64,000 nucleotides of DNA. Source: Mycobacterium paraense. GTDB taxonomy: Bacteria; Actinomycetota; Actinomycetes; Mycobacteriales; Mycobacteriaceae. Below the pieces are notes generated by a model that worked only from the letters and a program-made list of their open reading frames with translations, did not search any database and was not told the origin of the DNA. This document shows positions 17,663 through 29,845 of this stretch, piece by piece. Location of the stretch: NCBI RefSeq assembly GCF_002101815.1, contig NZ_LQPM01000006.1, positions 62,001 to 126,000 of the forward strand, in the 5' to 3' direction. Position 1 is the first letter of the stretch; each line of letters opens with the position of its first letter. A program made the position numbers and the translations under genes.

Positions 17663-18696
17663 TTATCGACGCCTGCGTGCAACCTCACTTCCGCCACAAC
17701 GCGGAGATACGGCGCTATCTGCCGGCCGCGCACCAGCTGCGCTCGATCCCCGACGTCGAGCAGCAGTGGTATCAGGCGCCCGGCGGCGACTACCGGGAGG
17801 ACCTCTACGGGGAGCACTACCCCGGTTCGGATCCCGAGACCGTGAGCCGGCACCTCTTCGATGACCTGGGCGTCAATTACGCCATCCTGAACCCGCTGAC
17901 CCGCGGCAACATCGCCGACTACTTGCTCAACAGCCGAATTTGCGCCGCGGTCAACGACTGGCTGCTCGACCGTTGGCTGGAGCCCGACCGCAGCGACCGG
18001 TTCCGCGGCACCATCCGCGTCAACCCCGAGGACCCCAAGGGCGCCGTCGCGGAGATCGAGCGCCTCGCCGGCCATCCGAAGCTGGTGCAGGTCGGCGTTC
18101 CCCTGCAGTCGCGGGAGCCGTACGGCAAGCCGATGTTCGAGCCCATCTGGGAGGCCGCGGCCGCGCACGGGCTGCCGGTTGCGGTGCGCATCAACGGCGG
18201 CAACGGCGTCGACCACCCGCCCACCTTCGCCGGCCACGCGCACACCTATCCGGGGTACGCGGCGTTCATGCCGCTGAACTACTTCGTGCATTTGGCCACG
18301 CTCATCATCGAGGGCGTGTTCGGTAGGCACCCGAGCCTGAAATTCGTGTTCGCCGACGGCGGCTACGACATCCTCACCCCGCTGATGTGGCGGCTGGACA
18401 CCTTCTGGCTGTCGATGCGCGACCAGACGCCGTGGGTCGACCGGTATCCCAGCGAATACCTGCCCGGCCACGTCCGGTTCTGCTCCTCGGCCTTCGACGG
18501 CCCGACGGAGGCGGACGCGATGCAGCGGTGGATGGACTTCACCGGCAAGTCCGACCTGCTCATGTACGGATCGAGCTACCCCCACTGGTCCACCTCGGCG
18601 CCGGCGACAGTCGCCGACGGGCTGGATACCGCCCAGCGCGAAAAGGTGTTGTGGCGCAACGCCAGTGAACTCTACGGGCTGAAGGAGCGTGTGTGA
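17659..18696 (+). CDS. Amidohydrolase-family protein with lost metal ligands
   Basis: A 345-residue protein of the amidohydrolase-2 (ACMSD-like TIM barrel) family. In active relatives the first strand carries a D-x-H metal motif and a late strand carries the Asp of TDYPH. Here these read DACVQPHF and GSSYPHWS, so the metal-binding His and the catalytic Asp appear replaced. The next gene encodes a paralog with the normal motifs. The two may form a heteromer in which this subunit is structural. It is coupled to the ferredoxin gene by ATGA and to the paralog by a one-base overlap. Confidence 0.82.
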   Translation: MIIDACVQPHFRHNAEIRRYLPAAHQLRSIPDVEQQWYQAPGGDYREDLYGEHYPGSDPETVSRHLFDDLGVNYAILNPLTRGNIADYLLNSRICAAVNDWLLDRWLEPDRSDRFRGTIRVNPEDPKGAVAEIERLAGHPKLVQVGVPLQSREPYGKPMFEPIWEAAAAHGLPVAVRINGGNGVDHPPTFAGHAHTYPGYAAFMPLNYFVHLATLIIEGVFGRHPSLKFVFADGGYDILTPLMWRLDTFWLSMRDQTPWVDRYPSEYLPGHVRFCSSAFDGPTEADAMQRWMDFTGKSDLLMYGSSYPHWSTSAPATVADGLDTAQREKVLWRNASELYGLKERV

Positions 18697-19844
18697 TGAC
18701 GACGATCGAACGGGTCGATTCGCCCACCGGCCACGAGGACGAGATAGCGGTGACGATCGTCGACACCGACGTGCACCCGTTGCCGGTCTCGGTCGACGTG
18801 CTCAAGTCCTATGCGCCCGCCGAATGGGTGGACAAGATCTGGCCGACGGGCAACGCCGTTGCCCCGGTGCCACATTTCTACGACACCCCCGATTCGTTCA
18901 AGACGTCGTCGCTGCGCGTGGACGCGTGGCCGCCTGGCGGCGGAGTCGCCGGCAGCGACCCGGATTTCGCCGCCAAACAGTTGCTGCTCGACGCCGGCGT
19001 GAGCATCGCGACGCTGGAGCCGATGTGCGATGCGCAGCTGCCCCAGGCCGAGCACGTGCTCAAGTCGACCTACAACGACTGGCTCGCCGACGTGTGGCTG
19101 GGCAAATACAACGGACACGGCCGCTGGCGCGGCTCGATCAGCATCAGCGCGCAAACACCCGAACTGGCCGCGCGCGAGGTGGAGCGGTGGGCCGGGCACC
19201 CGTACATGGCCCAGGTGCTGATGACGCCACAGACCCGCGGAATCCCTTTCGGGAACCCGCATTTCGACCCGCTCTACGAGGCGGCCTCGCGCAACGGATT
19301 CCCGGTGGCCACGCACCTGATGGGCCAGACACCGTTCGAGCTGATCCCGATCTACCCGGTCGGCAACCCCGCGCACTGGCACGACTTCTTTGCGTCCTGG
19401 CCGCTGCTGTACGTCTCGCACCTGATGAGCCTGGTTTTCGACGGCGCGTTCGACCGCCACCCCGACCTGCGGGTGGTCTTCGTCGAGGGCGGCTTCACGT
19501 GGGCGATGCCGGTGATGTCGCGAATGGACCGGATCTGGGAAGCGCGCCGCGGCGACCTGCCGCACGTGCGCCGGCGGCCGTCGGACTATGTGCGCGAACA
19601 CGTTCGGTTCACCACCCAGCCGCTGGAAGACGCCGACACCGTGCAGTTCCGCGAGTACCTCGAGATGATGGACCTCGGCGACAACCTGATGTTCTCGACG
19701 GACTATCCGCACTGGAGCTACGACTCGCCCACCTATGCGATCAACCGGTTCCCCGCCGACCAGCGGGAGCGGATCATGCGCGGCAACGCGACGGCCCTCT
19801 ATGGCCTTCCGGCGACCGTCAAGGCGCTTCCCGGGGAACGGTGA
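18696..19844 (+). CDS. Amidohydrolase-family protein
   Basis: A 382-residue amidohydrolase-2 family TIM-barrel protein, probably a metal-dependent hydrolase or decarboxylase. It has DTDVHPLPVS at the first strand, THLMGQTP in the middle, VFVEGGFTWAMP, and STDYPHWSYD with the conserved Asp. ATG at 18696 follows GAAGGAG by 8 bases; a GTG one codon earlier is possible. It is the third gene of the ferredoxin-amidohydrolase-hydrolase operon and a paralog of its neighbour upstream. The substrate is unknown; decarboxylation of a ring-derived acid is one possibility. Confidence 0.85.
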   Translation: MTTIERVDSPTGHEDEIAVTIVDTDVHPLPVSVDVLKSYAPAEWVDKIWPTGNAVAPVPHFYDTPDSFKTSSLRVDAWPPGGGVAGSDPDFAAKQLLLDAGVSIATLEPMCDAQLPQAEHVLKSTYNDWLADVWLGKYNGHGRWRGSISISAQTPELAAREVERWAGHPYMAQVLMTPQTRGIPFGNPHFDPLYEAASRNGFPVATHLMGQTPFELIPIYPVGNPAHWHDFFASWPLLYVSHLMSLVFDGAFDRHPDLRVVFVEGGFTWAMPVMSRMDRIWEARRGDLPHVRRRPSDYVREHVRFTTQPLEDADTVQFREYLEMMDLGDNLMFSTDYPHWSYDSPTYAINRFPADQRERIMRGNATALYGLPATVKALPGER

Positions 19845-19848
19845 CGCG

Positions 19849-20817
19849 TTGGCGGACCTGACGCAGACCAATCTGACCCGGCCGCAAGGCCTCAACCGAA
19901 TCGACCCGGTGTTGCGGGAGGCCGCGACCGAGCTGGGCGTCGTGGAGTTCCGCGCCGAGACGCTGCCCGCCGAGCGCGAACGGGCCAACCTGCGCGCCGC
20001 CGAGCGGGCCGCGGCGGTCGACACCGGCGGCGCCGCCGTGGAATCGCGATCGATCGACGGCCCTGGCGGGCAGCGGCTGGACCTTCGCCTCTACCGCGGC
20101 GCAACGGGATCGCCGGCGCCGCTGGTGGTCTACGCCCACGGTGGCGGCTTCGTGACGGGCAACCTGGACACCGATCACGCCCAGTGCGTGGAGCTGGCAC
20201 GCGCCGCCGGCTGCCTGCTGGTGTCGGTCGACTACCGGCTCGCACCCGAAAACCCTTGTCCGGCCGCCCTGGCCGACGTGGAGGCGGCGCTGCGCCACGT
20301 CGCCGCGAATCCCGGCGAGTTCGACGCCGACCCCGGCCGCATCGCGGTGATGGGCAGGGACGCGGGCGCGGCACTGGTGGCGGGCCTGGCCCAGCGGATG
20401 TTCGACGAAGAAGGGCCGCCGATCCTGGTGCAGATCCTGCACCAGCCGATGCTCGACTCCGACACCACGCCGTCGCGACGCGAATTCCAGCGCACGCCCG
20501 GCCTCAACGGCCCCGCGGTGAGCCGCGCGTGGAGCCACTACCTGGGCCATGCGGCCGCCGGCGGTCAAGACGTCCCCGCGCATCGGGCCAACCTGGAGGG
20601 CCTGCCGCCCACGTTCATCAGCTGCTCCGAAATCGACCCGTGCCGCGACGAGGCCATCGGGTACGCCAACCGGCTGCTACACGCGTACGTTCACACCGAA
20701 TTGCATGTCATCGCAGCCACATTCAACGGCTTCGACTCGTTGGTTCCCGATTGGGTGGTCTCCCAGGAGAACCGGGCGCTGCACGCGCAGACGCTGCGCC
20801 GTGTCTTCGCCATGTAG
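19849..20817 (+). CDS. HSL-type alpha/beta hydrolase lacking Ser and His of the triad
   Basis: A 322-residue member of the hormone-sensitive-lipase family. The oxyanion HGGGF motif is at about residue 95, and DYRLAPENPCPAA and the acid segment EIDPCRDEA are intact. The nucleophile elbow, normally GDSAGG, reads GRDAGA, so Ser is Asp. The terminal His segment, normally HGF, reads NGF. It is therefore unlikely to be a serine esterase. The start is TTG at 19849, 4 bp after the amidohydrolase stop; ATG at 19801 is an overlapping alternative. It is the last gene of its operon. Confidence 0.8.
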   Translation: MADLTQTNLTRPQGLNRIDPVLREAATELGVVEFRAETLPAERERANLRAAERAAAVDTGGAAVESRSIDGPGGQRLDLRLYRGATGSPAPLVVYAHGGGFVTGNLDTDHAQCVELARAAGCLLVSVDYRLAPENPCPAALADVEAALRHVAANPGEFDADPGRIAVMGRDAGAALVAGLAQRMFDEEGPPILVQILHQPMLDSDTTPSRREFQRTPGLNGPAVSRAWSHYLGHAAAGGQDVPAHRANLEGLPPTFISCSEIDPCRDEAIGYANRLLHAYVHTELHVIAATFNGFDSLVPDWVVSQENRALHAQTLRRVFAM

Positions 20818-20821
20818 GCGG

Positions 20822-21508
20822 CTAGATCGGGGTGAACTTGGTGATGAACCAGTTGCCGCCGACCCGGCTCATGCGCACCAGCACGCTGCTGACCGCCACC
20901 GACGGCTGCGGGCTGTCCTTGGTCGACGTGACCTGATCGACGAACACCAGCACCACGGCCGAGTCGGGATGTAGCTCCGACACCGCGGCGCCCGTCACCT
21001 TGGCCGTGGTCTTCATCGACTTCTGCTTGGCCATCGGGGCGACGGTCTGCTGACTGAATTGGTCATAGTAGGACAAGAAGTCGCCGGTGAGATGCTTCCT
21101 GGCGTTGGCGAAGTCCTTGTCGAGCGACTCGTAGGAGTAGGACAGCAATGCCACCGTTCCGTCGGACCCGGCGCGGGCCACGGTTCGGGCGACGCTGGTA
21201 TCGGTCTGTTGGTCGGGCCGGTACTGCTTGAAGTACAGCCAGGTCGCCACGCCGCCGGAAATCAGCAGCAGCACAATCAGAACCGGGGCAACGATCCTGC
21301 GCAGGCCGGGCGGCAGGCCGCGACGCCGAGGCTCGCCCAGCTCGGGGGAGTCCTCCTCCTCGTCGCCGTCGGGTTCGGCGGTGTCCTCGGCTGCGTCCTC
21401 TTCGGCTTCGGGGTCGGCGTCGGTCTCCACGGCGGCGTCGGCCGCGGGTTCGCGTTCCGGATCGCCTTCTGGTGCAGTTGAATCCATGTCGCGCACGTCT
21501 TCGGTCAC
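20822..21508 (-). CDS. Mce-associated membrane protein
   Basis: A 228-residue protein with an acidic N-terminal tail of about 65 residues, a basic stretch ([13 protein letters not shown]), and one transmembrane helix ([19 protein letters not shown], about residues 73-91). The C-terminal extracytoplasmic domain resembles Mce-associated (Mas/Omam) proteins, which stabilise Mce lipid importers. GTG at 21508 overlaps the stop of a second protein of the same type. No mce genes are in the window. It may serve a distant Mce system importing the compound degraded here, which is speculative. Confidence 0.8.
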   Translation of the reverse strand: MTEDVRDMDSTAPEGDPEREPAADAAVETDADPEAEEDAAEDTAEPDGDEEEDSPELGEPRRRGLPPGLRRIVAPVLIVLLLISGGVATWLYFKQYRPDQQTDTSVARTVARAGSDGTVALLSYSYESLDKDFANARKHLTGDFLSYYDQFSQQTVAPMAKQKSMKTTAKVTGAAVSELHPDSAVVLVFVDQVTSTKDSPQPSVAVSSVLVRMSRVGGNWFITKFTPI

Positions 21509-22233
21509 GGTACGTACTCAACTTTCGACATCTTGTACTGCCCGCCGACCTTGGCGACCGTCACCCGCAGCCGCCAGGCCAACGGTGGCACGTCCTTTCC
21601 GGGTGGGGAATTGGTGACCTGGGAGGTCGCCGAGACCAGCACCACCGCGGTGTTGCCGTTGATGGACTCGAGGGCGGCGGCGTTCACGGTGCCCTCGGTG
21701 ACCGCTTTCGATTGGGTGACCACCGAGATGAAGTCGTTGGCCCGCTGTTGGAAGTCGTCTTTGAATTGCCCGGTGGAGCCGTCGATCACGCGCTGGATGT
21801 CTTCTTTGGCCTTGTTGAAGTCGAGGGAGATCATGTTGAGGACGCCCTGCTTGGCCCCCGCGATGAATGCGGCTTCCCGTTGTTGGTTTTCGGTGGCATC
21901 GCGGTGTTGGCTCACCATGTATGCGCTCACCGCGACGAATGCGCAGATGGCGATGACGGTGGCCACCGCGGCGATTGCCGGCAATCGGCGTCGCCAGGCC
22001 GGTTGCTCCGCGACGGGCTCGTCGTATTCCTGGTACTCCTCGTCGTAGTCCTCTTCGTAATCCTCGTCATCGCCGTACGCGTGGGCGGGCTCGGACTGGG
22101 CGAGGGCCTCTCGTCGCAGCCGTGCCGCGGCGGCGCGGGCCTTCGCCGCGGCGGCCAGCGCCTGTTGCGCGGCGGCCTCCGCTGCCTGGGCCTCTTCGAG
22201 CAACGCCTTCGCGTCGGGGTCCAACTCAGCCAT
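21505..22233 (-). CDS. Mce-associated membrane protein
   Basis: A 242-residue protein with an Ala-rich N-terminal helix (about residues 5-45, likely coiled coil), an acidic Tyr/Glu/Asp-rich linker, and one transmembrane helix ([19 protein letters not shown]). The C-terminal domain matches Mce-associated proteins ([32 protein letters not shown]). ATG at 22233 was preferred; a GTG three codons upstream is possible. It forms a two-gene unit with the next Mas-like gene by a 4-bp overlap and diverges from an acyl-CoA dehydrogenase pair. Confidence 0.8.
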   Translation of the reverse strand: MAELDPDAKALLEEAQAAEAAAQQALAAAAKARAAAARLRREALAQSEPAHAYGDDEDYEEDYDEEYQEYDEPVAEQPAWRRRLPAIAAVATVIAICAFVAVSAYMVSQHRDATENQQREAAFIAGAKQGVLNMISLDFNKAKEDIQRVIDGSTGQFKDDFQQRANDFISVVTQSKAVTEGTVNAAALESINGNTAVVLVSATSQVTNSPPGKDVPPLAWRLRVTVAKVGGQYKMSKVEYVP

Positions 22234-22386
22234 CGCGATCACCGCTCGTCACGACCATTATCGATTGAACTCCCGTATCTCTTACGGTATTGCTCATTGC
22301 TAACATCAAATCCCCAGCGAACTCCGACGAGAACCGACCAGGCGGATGATCAATCACCCACACCTTCTCCCGAATCCTCCGGCATC

Positions 22387-23534
22387 ATGACCGCTGTCGA
22401 CTCTCCCGAAAAGATACTCTTCGCTTCCACAACCCAGGCCTTTCTACAAAAAGAAGCGCCGCTGCGTCGCGTCCGGGAACTGCACGCGGCGGGCCAGTCC
22501 TTCGACCCGGCGTGGTGGCGGCGCGCCGCCGAACTCGGCTGGACCGCGCTGCTGGTGCCCGAGGAGTTGGGCGGCGGCAGCGTTTCGGGCAGCGGCCTCG
22601 AGGACCTGGCCATGGTCGCCGAACAACTCGGCAAGACGGTGGCGCCGGGACCGCTGTACCCGGTCAGCGTCGTGCTCGCGGCGCTCGCCGAGTGCGCCGA
22701 CGCTCAGGCGCACACCGACGCCATCGAGTCGCTGATCTCGGGTGAAACGGTGGCGTCGTGGGCGGTGAGCGAGCCGGGGCGGGGCTGGGCGCCGCTGGAT
22801 CCCACGGTGACGGCCACCCAGACGGACGCCGGCGTTCGCATTGACGGCACCAAGGACCGGGTGGAGGCCGGCGCCCAGAGTGCGGTGCTGCTCGTCGTCG
22901 CGCGATGCGGCGGCGAGGTTCGGCAGTTCCTGGTCCCGACCGATGCGCCGGGCGTCCGCGTCGAGCCCCAGCAGTCGGTCGACTTGGTCAAGCAATACGC
23001 GCGGGTCCATTTCGACGGCGTGGTGGTGGGGCCGTCCGCGGCGGTCGGTTCCGCGACCGAGACCGTCGCCCTGATCGAGCGGCAGAGCCAGATCGCCCAG
23101 GTGCTGCAGTGCGCCGAGGTGGTCGGCATCCTGCAGACGGTGTTCGACTTCACCGTGCAATGGGCGCTGGACCGGCACACGTTCGGCCGCCCGCTGGCGT
23201 CGTACCAAGTCCTCAAGCATGGATTCGCGGACATGAAGCTGTGGCTGGAAGCCTGTCGCGCCACCACCGCCGCCGCGGTGGCCGACGTCGCCGCCCGCTC
23301 GCCCAGCGCGGGCTTGTCGGCCAGCGTCGCCAAGTCTTACGTCGGTGAGATGGCCGTGCGGGTCGTCCAGGCGTGCGTGCAGATGCACGGCGGCATCGGC
23401 GTGACGTGGGAACACGACCTGCACCTGTACCTGAGGCGAGTCACGTTGTACCGCTCCATGTTCGGCACGCCCGAGGAACACAACCTGAGGGTCTACGAGG
23501 CGGAGAAGGCGGCCCGATCGATGACGAACGCCGG

Positions 23535-23538
<4 letters not shown>
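22387..23538 (+). CDS. Acyl-CoA dehydrogenase (small, partner-type FadE)
   Basis: A 383-residue acyl-CoA dehydrogenase-fold flavoprotein. Family segments are the N-terminal helices, VPEELGGG, WALDRHTFGRPLASYQ (FAD-linked Arg) and the C-terminal QMHGGIGVTWEHDLHLYLRR. It resembles the subunit type that pairs with a second FadE in the alpha2-beta2 steroid side-chain dehydrogenases. The next gene, overlapping by ATGA, encodes the likely partner. It diverges from the Mce-associated genes across a 153-bp gap containing CCGTA/TACGG (22274-22288) and TTGCTAAC. Confidence 0.86.
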
Positions 23539-26833
<3,295 letters not shown>

Positions 26834-26888
26834 TCGTCCCCGGTACGACTCGCGGTTACGCCGGTTTCCGGCGGGTATCTCTGCTCGC

Positions 26889-28061
26889 ATGAGCGATCCG
26901 GACGCCGTCATTCGAGAGCTGCGCGAGCTGCTGACCAAGGAATCCGGGCTCGCCGATCTCATCGAGCGGTCACTGGCCAAGGCCCGTGAGTCGGCGGAAG
27001 CGGAGTTGAAGCCGGAGCTGTTCGAGGCGCTGGAGTGGCCGCTCGACATCGACGAGTACGAGGCCTATCTCAAGCGCTTCGTCAGGTGGGTGCCCCGCCA
27101 GTCCGACGCGCCGGCGTGGCAGGAACAGGGGCAGGCCAAAGAGCTCAACGACCGGACGGCGCACTTCTTCTTCATGGTCGATCAGGAAATCGACGGCGAA
27201 AGACCCCAGGGCTCAGCGGCATTGCGAGCATGGATGACCGAATTCACCCGGCAGTGGGGGAGTTTCCTCGACACCTCCGAATCGTTCAGCCCCGAGATCT
27301 TGCAGTCGTTCATCGACGACGCGCCGGAGTACCGCATCCACGAGTCACTGGTACACGGAGTCCCGAACATGCCCAGCGGCTGGCTGACGTTCAACCAGTT
27401 CATCGGGCGCGAACTCAACGGCGGACTGCGGCCGATAGCCGAGCCCACCAGTAACCTCGTCGTCACCTCGCCCGCCGACTGCTTCTACCAGCAGACCTAC
27501 GGCATCGACGCCGACTCCAACATCCCGGCAACCACCATCAAGAACACGCACAAGTACGGCAACGTCAAGCAGCTCATCGAGGGCAGCGCCTACCGCGAGA
27601 GCTTCGCGGGCGGAACGTTCGTGCACTACATGCTGCCGCCGTCGGCCTACCACCGCTATCACCTGCCGGTGTCGGGACACGTCAAGGAATCGTTCCTGAT
27701 CAGCGGCAAGGTCTTCATGCGCGTCGGCCTGCAAGATCACGAATTCCAGTCGAGCGACAGCGCCACCACCGGTTACGAATTCACCCAGAACCGGGGAGTC
27801 GTCACGCTCGACACCGCCGCGTCCGATGGCGGGGACGTCGGCGTCGTGGCCGTCATCCCGGTGGGGATGGCGCACGTGTCGTCGGTGATGCTGACTGCGG
27901 TCGAGGGACGGCACATGGCCAAGGGAGAAGAGTTCGGCTACTTCCAGTTTGGCGGTTCCGACATCATCGTCCTGTTTCAGGAAGGTGTCGATCCGCAGAT
28001 CGATACCAGCGACGACTTCCGGTTCGTCGGTACGCCCATGGCGCGCTGCAGTCGCCGCTGA
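26889..28061 (+). CDS. Phosphatidylserine decarboxylase-like protein
   Basis: A 390-residue protein of the PSD family with an N-terminal PSDC-type domain. WLTFNQFIGRELNGGLRPI near residue 165 and VVTSPADCFYQQTYGID follow that domain's pattern. YHRYHLPVSGHV carries the conserved histidines. FGYFQFGGSDIIVLF carries GGS, the place where PSD proenzymes cleave to make a pyruvoyl group. It may thus self-process and decarboxylate a phospholipid or amino acid-like substrate. This is not the canonical psd, whose usual size is smaller. ATG at 26889 begins the conserved reading. It is followed by a DUF421 membrane protein gene 12 bp later. Confidence 0.8.
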   Translation: MSDPDAVIRELRELLTKESGLADLIERSLAKARESAEAELKPELFEALEWPLDIDEYEAYLKRFVRWVPRQSDAPAWQEQGQAKELNDRTAHFFFMVDQEIDGERPQGSAALRAWMTEFTRQWGSFLDTSESFSPEILQSFIDDAPEYRIHESLVHGVPNMPSGWLTFNQFIGRELNGGLRPIAEPTSNLVVTSPADCFYQQTYGIDADSNIPATTIKNTHKYGNVKQLIEGSAYRESFAGGTFVHYMLPPSAYHRYHLPVSGHVKESFLISGKVFMRVGLQDHEFQSSDSATTGYEFTQNRGVVTLDTAASDGGDVGVVAVIPVGMAHVSSVMLTAVEGRHMAKGEEFGYFQFGGSDIIVLFQEGVDPQIDTSDDFRFVGTPMARCSRR

Positions 28062-28073
28062 CCGGGTGGCGAC

Positions 28074-28568
28074 ATGAGGGATCTACTGCCGCAGTTCGTC
28101 GACGGGTGGCGACCGGCGGCCTACGCCGCGCTCAAGGCGTTCGCGCTATTCTTCACCGCCGCAACGGCTTTCCGGCTCATGTTGCGGCGCACCATCGGCG
28201 AGTTCACCCCGTTCGACTGGGTCACCGCCGTCGCGGTGGGCGCTATCGTCGGGCGCACGGCCACCGCCGCGGACACGTCGTGGTTGACCGGGGCGGCCGC
28301 CCTCGTCGCCTTGATCGCCGCGCACGACCTGGTCGCGCGGTTGCGGTTCGTCCCGTGGGTGCGCCGACTAGTGGACCCGCCGGTGCGGGTGCTGATCCGC
28401 GACGGCGAACTCGACGAGGCGAACCTGAAGCGTTGCCGGCTCACGCATTCGGACCTGGACGCGATCCTGCGCCAGCACGGTCATCGAACACCCGCGGACG
28501 TTCGGCTCGCGGTGTTCGAGACCAAGGGCGTCGTCTCCGTCTTCGACGAAACCGACCGCTCAGGCTGA
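28074..28568 (+). CDS. DUF421 (YetF-like) membrane protein
   Basis: A 164-residue membrane protein. Three hydrophobic helices (about residues 18-34, 50-60 and 68-84) precede a small cytoplasmic domain with PPVRVLIRDGELDEANLKRCRLTHSDLDAILRQHG. This is the hallmark of the DUF421/YetF family, whose function is unknown; some members affect spore or envelope properties. It lies 12 bp after the PSD-like gene, so co-transcription is likely and a membrane-lipid theme is possible. Its 3' end overlaps the convergent amidohydrolase gene by 9 bp. Confidence 0.83.
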   Translation: MRDLLPQFVDGWRPAAYAALKAFALFFTAATAFRLMLRRTIGEFTPFDWVTAVAVGAIVGRTATAADTSWLTGAAALVALIAAHDLVARLRFVPWVRRLVDPPVRVLIRDGELDEANLKRCRLTHSDLDAILRQHGHRTPADVRLAVFETKGVVSVFDETDRSG

Positions 28569-29765
28569 GACGGGCTTCTTCGCGGGCTCGGAAACCTTCA
28601 TCAGCTTCATCAGGTTGCCGCCCATGATCTTGGCGACGTCCTCCTCGCTGAAGTCGGTCAGCTCGTCGACGAAGGTGATGGGGTCCTTCAGGCCCTCCGG
28701 GTGCGGCCAGTCCGAGCCGAACAGCACCCGGTCGGTGCCCACCATCTTGACGATCTCGGTGAACCGGTCCTCCCAGAACGGGGTGATGTAGACGCAGCGC
28801 TTGAACGCCTCGATCGGGTCCTCGCTGAACGACTGGGGCATCTTCTTGTAGACGCCCTTGAGGCCCTTGAACAGGTCGGGCACCCAGTCGGCGCCGTTTT
28901 CGATGGACAAGATCCGCAACTCGGGGTTGCGGGACAAGGCGCCGTGGCACACCAGCGCACCCATCGCGTCCAGGATCGGGCGGTGGCCCATCGCGAAGCT
29001 GCGGAACGCGGTCGGCTTGAACGGCAGGAACTCGTCGCCGGGCTCCCACACGTTCGCGAATTCGGAGTAACCGCTGTCCGAGGCGTGCATCGAGACCGGG
29101 AGCTCGGCCTTGATGCAGGCCTGCCAGAACGGGTCGAACTCCTCGAGGCCGAACGACCGGCTGCCCTTGAAGCCGGGCACCGGCGCGGGCCGGACCAGCA
29201 CCGTGCGGGCGCCGCGCTCCAGGACCCACTCCAGTTCTTCGAGGGCCCGCTCGACGATGGGCAGGGTGATCACCGGGGTGGCGAAGATGCGGTCCTTGTA
29301 GTTGAACGACCACTGCTCATACATCCATTCGTTGAGCGCGTGGATGACGTCGTGGGTCATCTCCGGGTCGTCCTTCATGCGCTCTTCGACCAGGCTGGCC
29401 AGGGTCGGGAACATCAGGGCGTAGTCGATGCCGAGCTCGTCCATGACCTCCAGCCGCGCGCCCGGTTCGCGGAAGGCCGGGATGGCCTTCATCGGCTCAC
29501 CGAGGATCTCGCGGTAGCTCTTGCCTTGCGCGCCGTGGCGGAAATAGTCCTCCTGGGCGCCGGGCCGTGCGACCACCTCGAACGTCGGGTTGGGGATGTA
29601 CTCGCTGATGTGGCCGCGCACCACGATCTTGGTGCGGCCGCGCACCTGCACGTAGTCGATGACGTTCTTGCGCTTCTCCGGCAGGAACTTGGTCAGCGCC
29701 TCCTGCGGTTCGTACATGTGGTTGTCGGCGTCGAACACGGGGAAGGAAAGTTCGCGAGACGGCAT
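28560..29765 (-). CDS. Amidohydrolase-family protein
   Basis: A 401-residue amidohydrolase-2 family protein with intact landmarks. These are FDADNHMYEP at the first strand, MHASDSGYSE in the middle, SIENGADWVPDL, and GSDWPHPEGL with the conserved Asp. Such mycobacterial proteins are common in steroid and terpene clusters but their reactions are mostly unassigned. ATG at 29765 has AAGGAG with ideal spacing. A perfect 7-bp palindrome lies 38 bases upstream, probably the operator of the neighbouring TetR-hotdog regulator. It is a third, more distant paralog of the pair at 17.7-19.8 kb. Confidence 0.87.
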   Translation of the reverse strand: MPSRELSFPVFDADNHMYEPQEALTKFLPEKRKNVIDYVQVRGRTKIVVRGHISEYIPNPTFEVVARPGAQEDYFRHGAQGKSYREILGEPMKAIPAFREPGARLEVMDELGIDYALMFPTLASLVEERMKDDPEMTHDVIHALNEWMYEQWSFNYKDRIFATPVITLPIVERALEELEWVLERGARTVLVRPAPVPGFKGSRSFGLEEFDPFWQACIKAELPVSMHASDSGYSEFANVWEPGDEFLPFKPTAFRSFAMGHRPILDAMGALVCHGALSRNPELRILSIENGADWVPDLFKGLKGVYKKMPQSFSEDPIEAFKRCVYITPFWEDRFTEIVKMVGTDRVLFGSDWPHPEGLKDPITFVDELTDFSEEDVAKIMGGNLMKLMKVSEPAKKPVSA

Positions 29766-29802
29766 GGCGATCTCCTTGGGAGAAGTCTTGGGTTCTCAGT
29801 AG

Positions 29803-29821
29803 GTGGTAATGACGTTACCAC
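29803..29821 (+). promoter_or_regulatory. Palindromic operator, probably for the TetR-hotdog regulator
   Basis: GTGGTAA (29803-29809) and TTACCAC (29815-29821) form a perfect 7-bp inverted repeat around TGACG, the geometry of TetR operators. It sits between the amidohydrolase start and the 3' end of the tetR-like gene. A matching half-site (AATGAGGTTACC versus AATGACGTTACC) lies just upstream of the regulator's own start. Confidence 0.65.
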
Positions 29822-29845
29822 TTTTGCGCGACGGGGTGTAGCCGC

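Noticed and set aside
22274..22288. CCGTA/TACGG inverted repeat before the FadE pair as a definite operator
   Set aside because: The arms are only 5 bp and no second copy was seen, so it is mentioned only within the gene entry.
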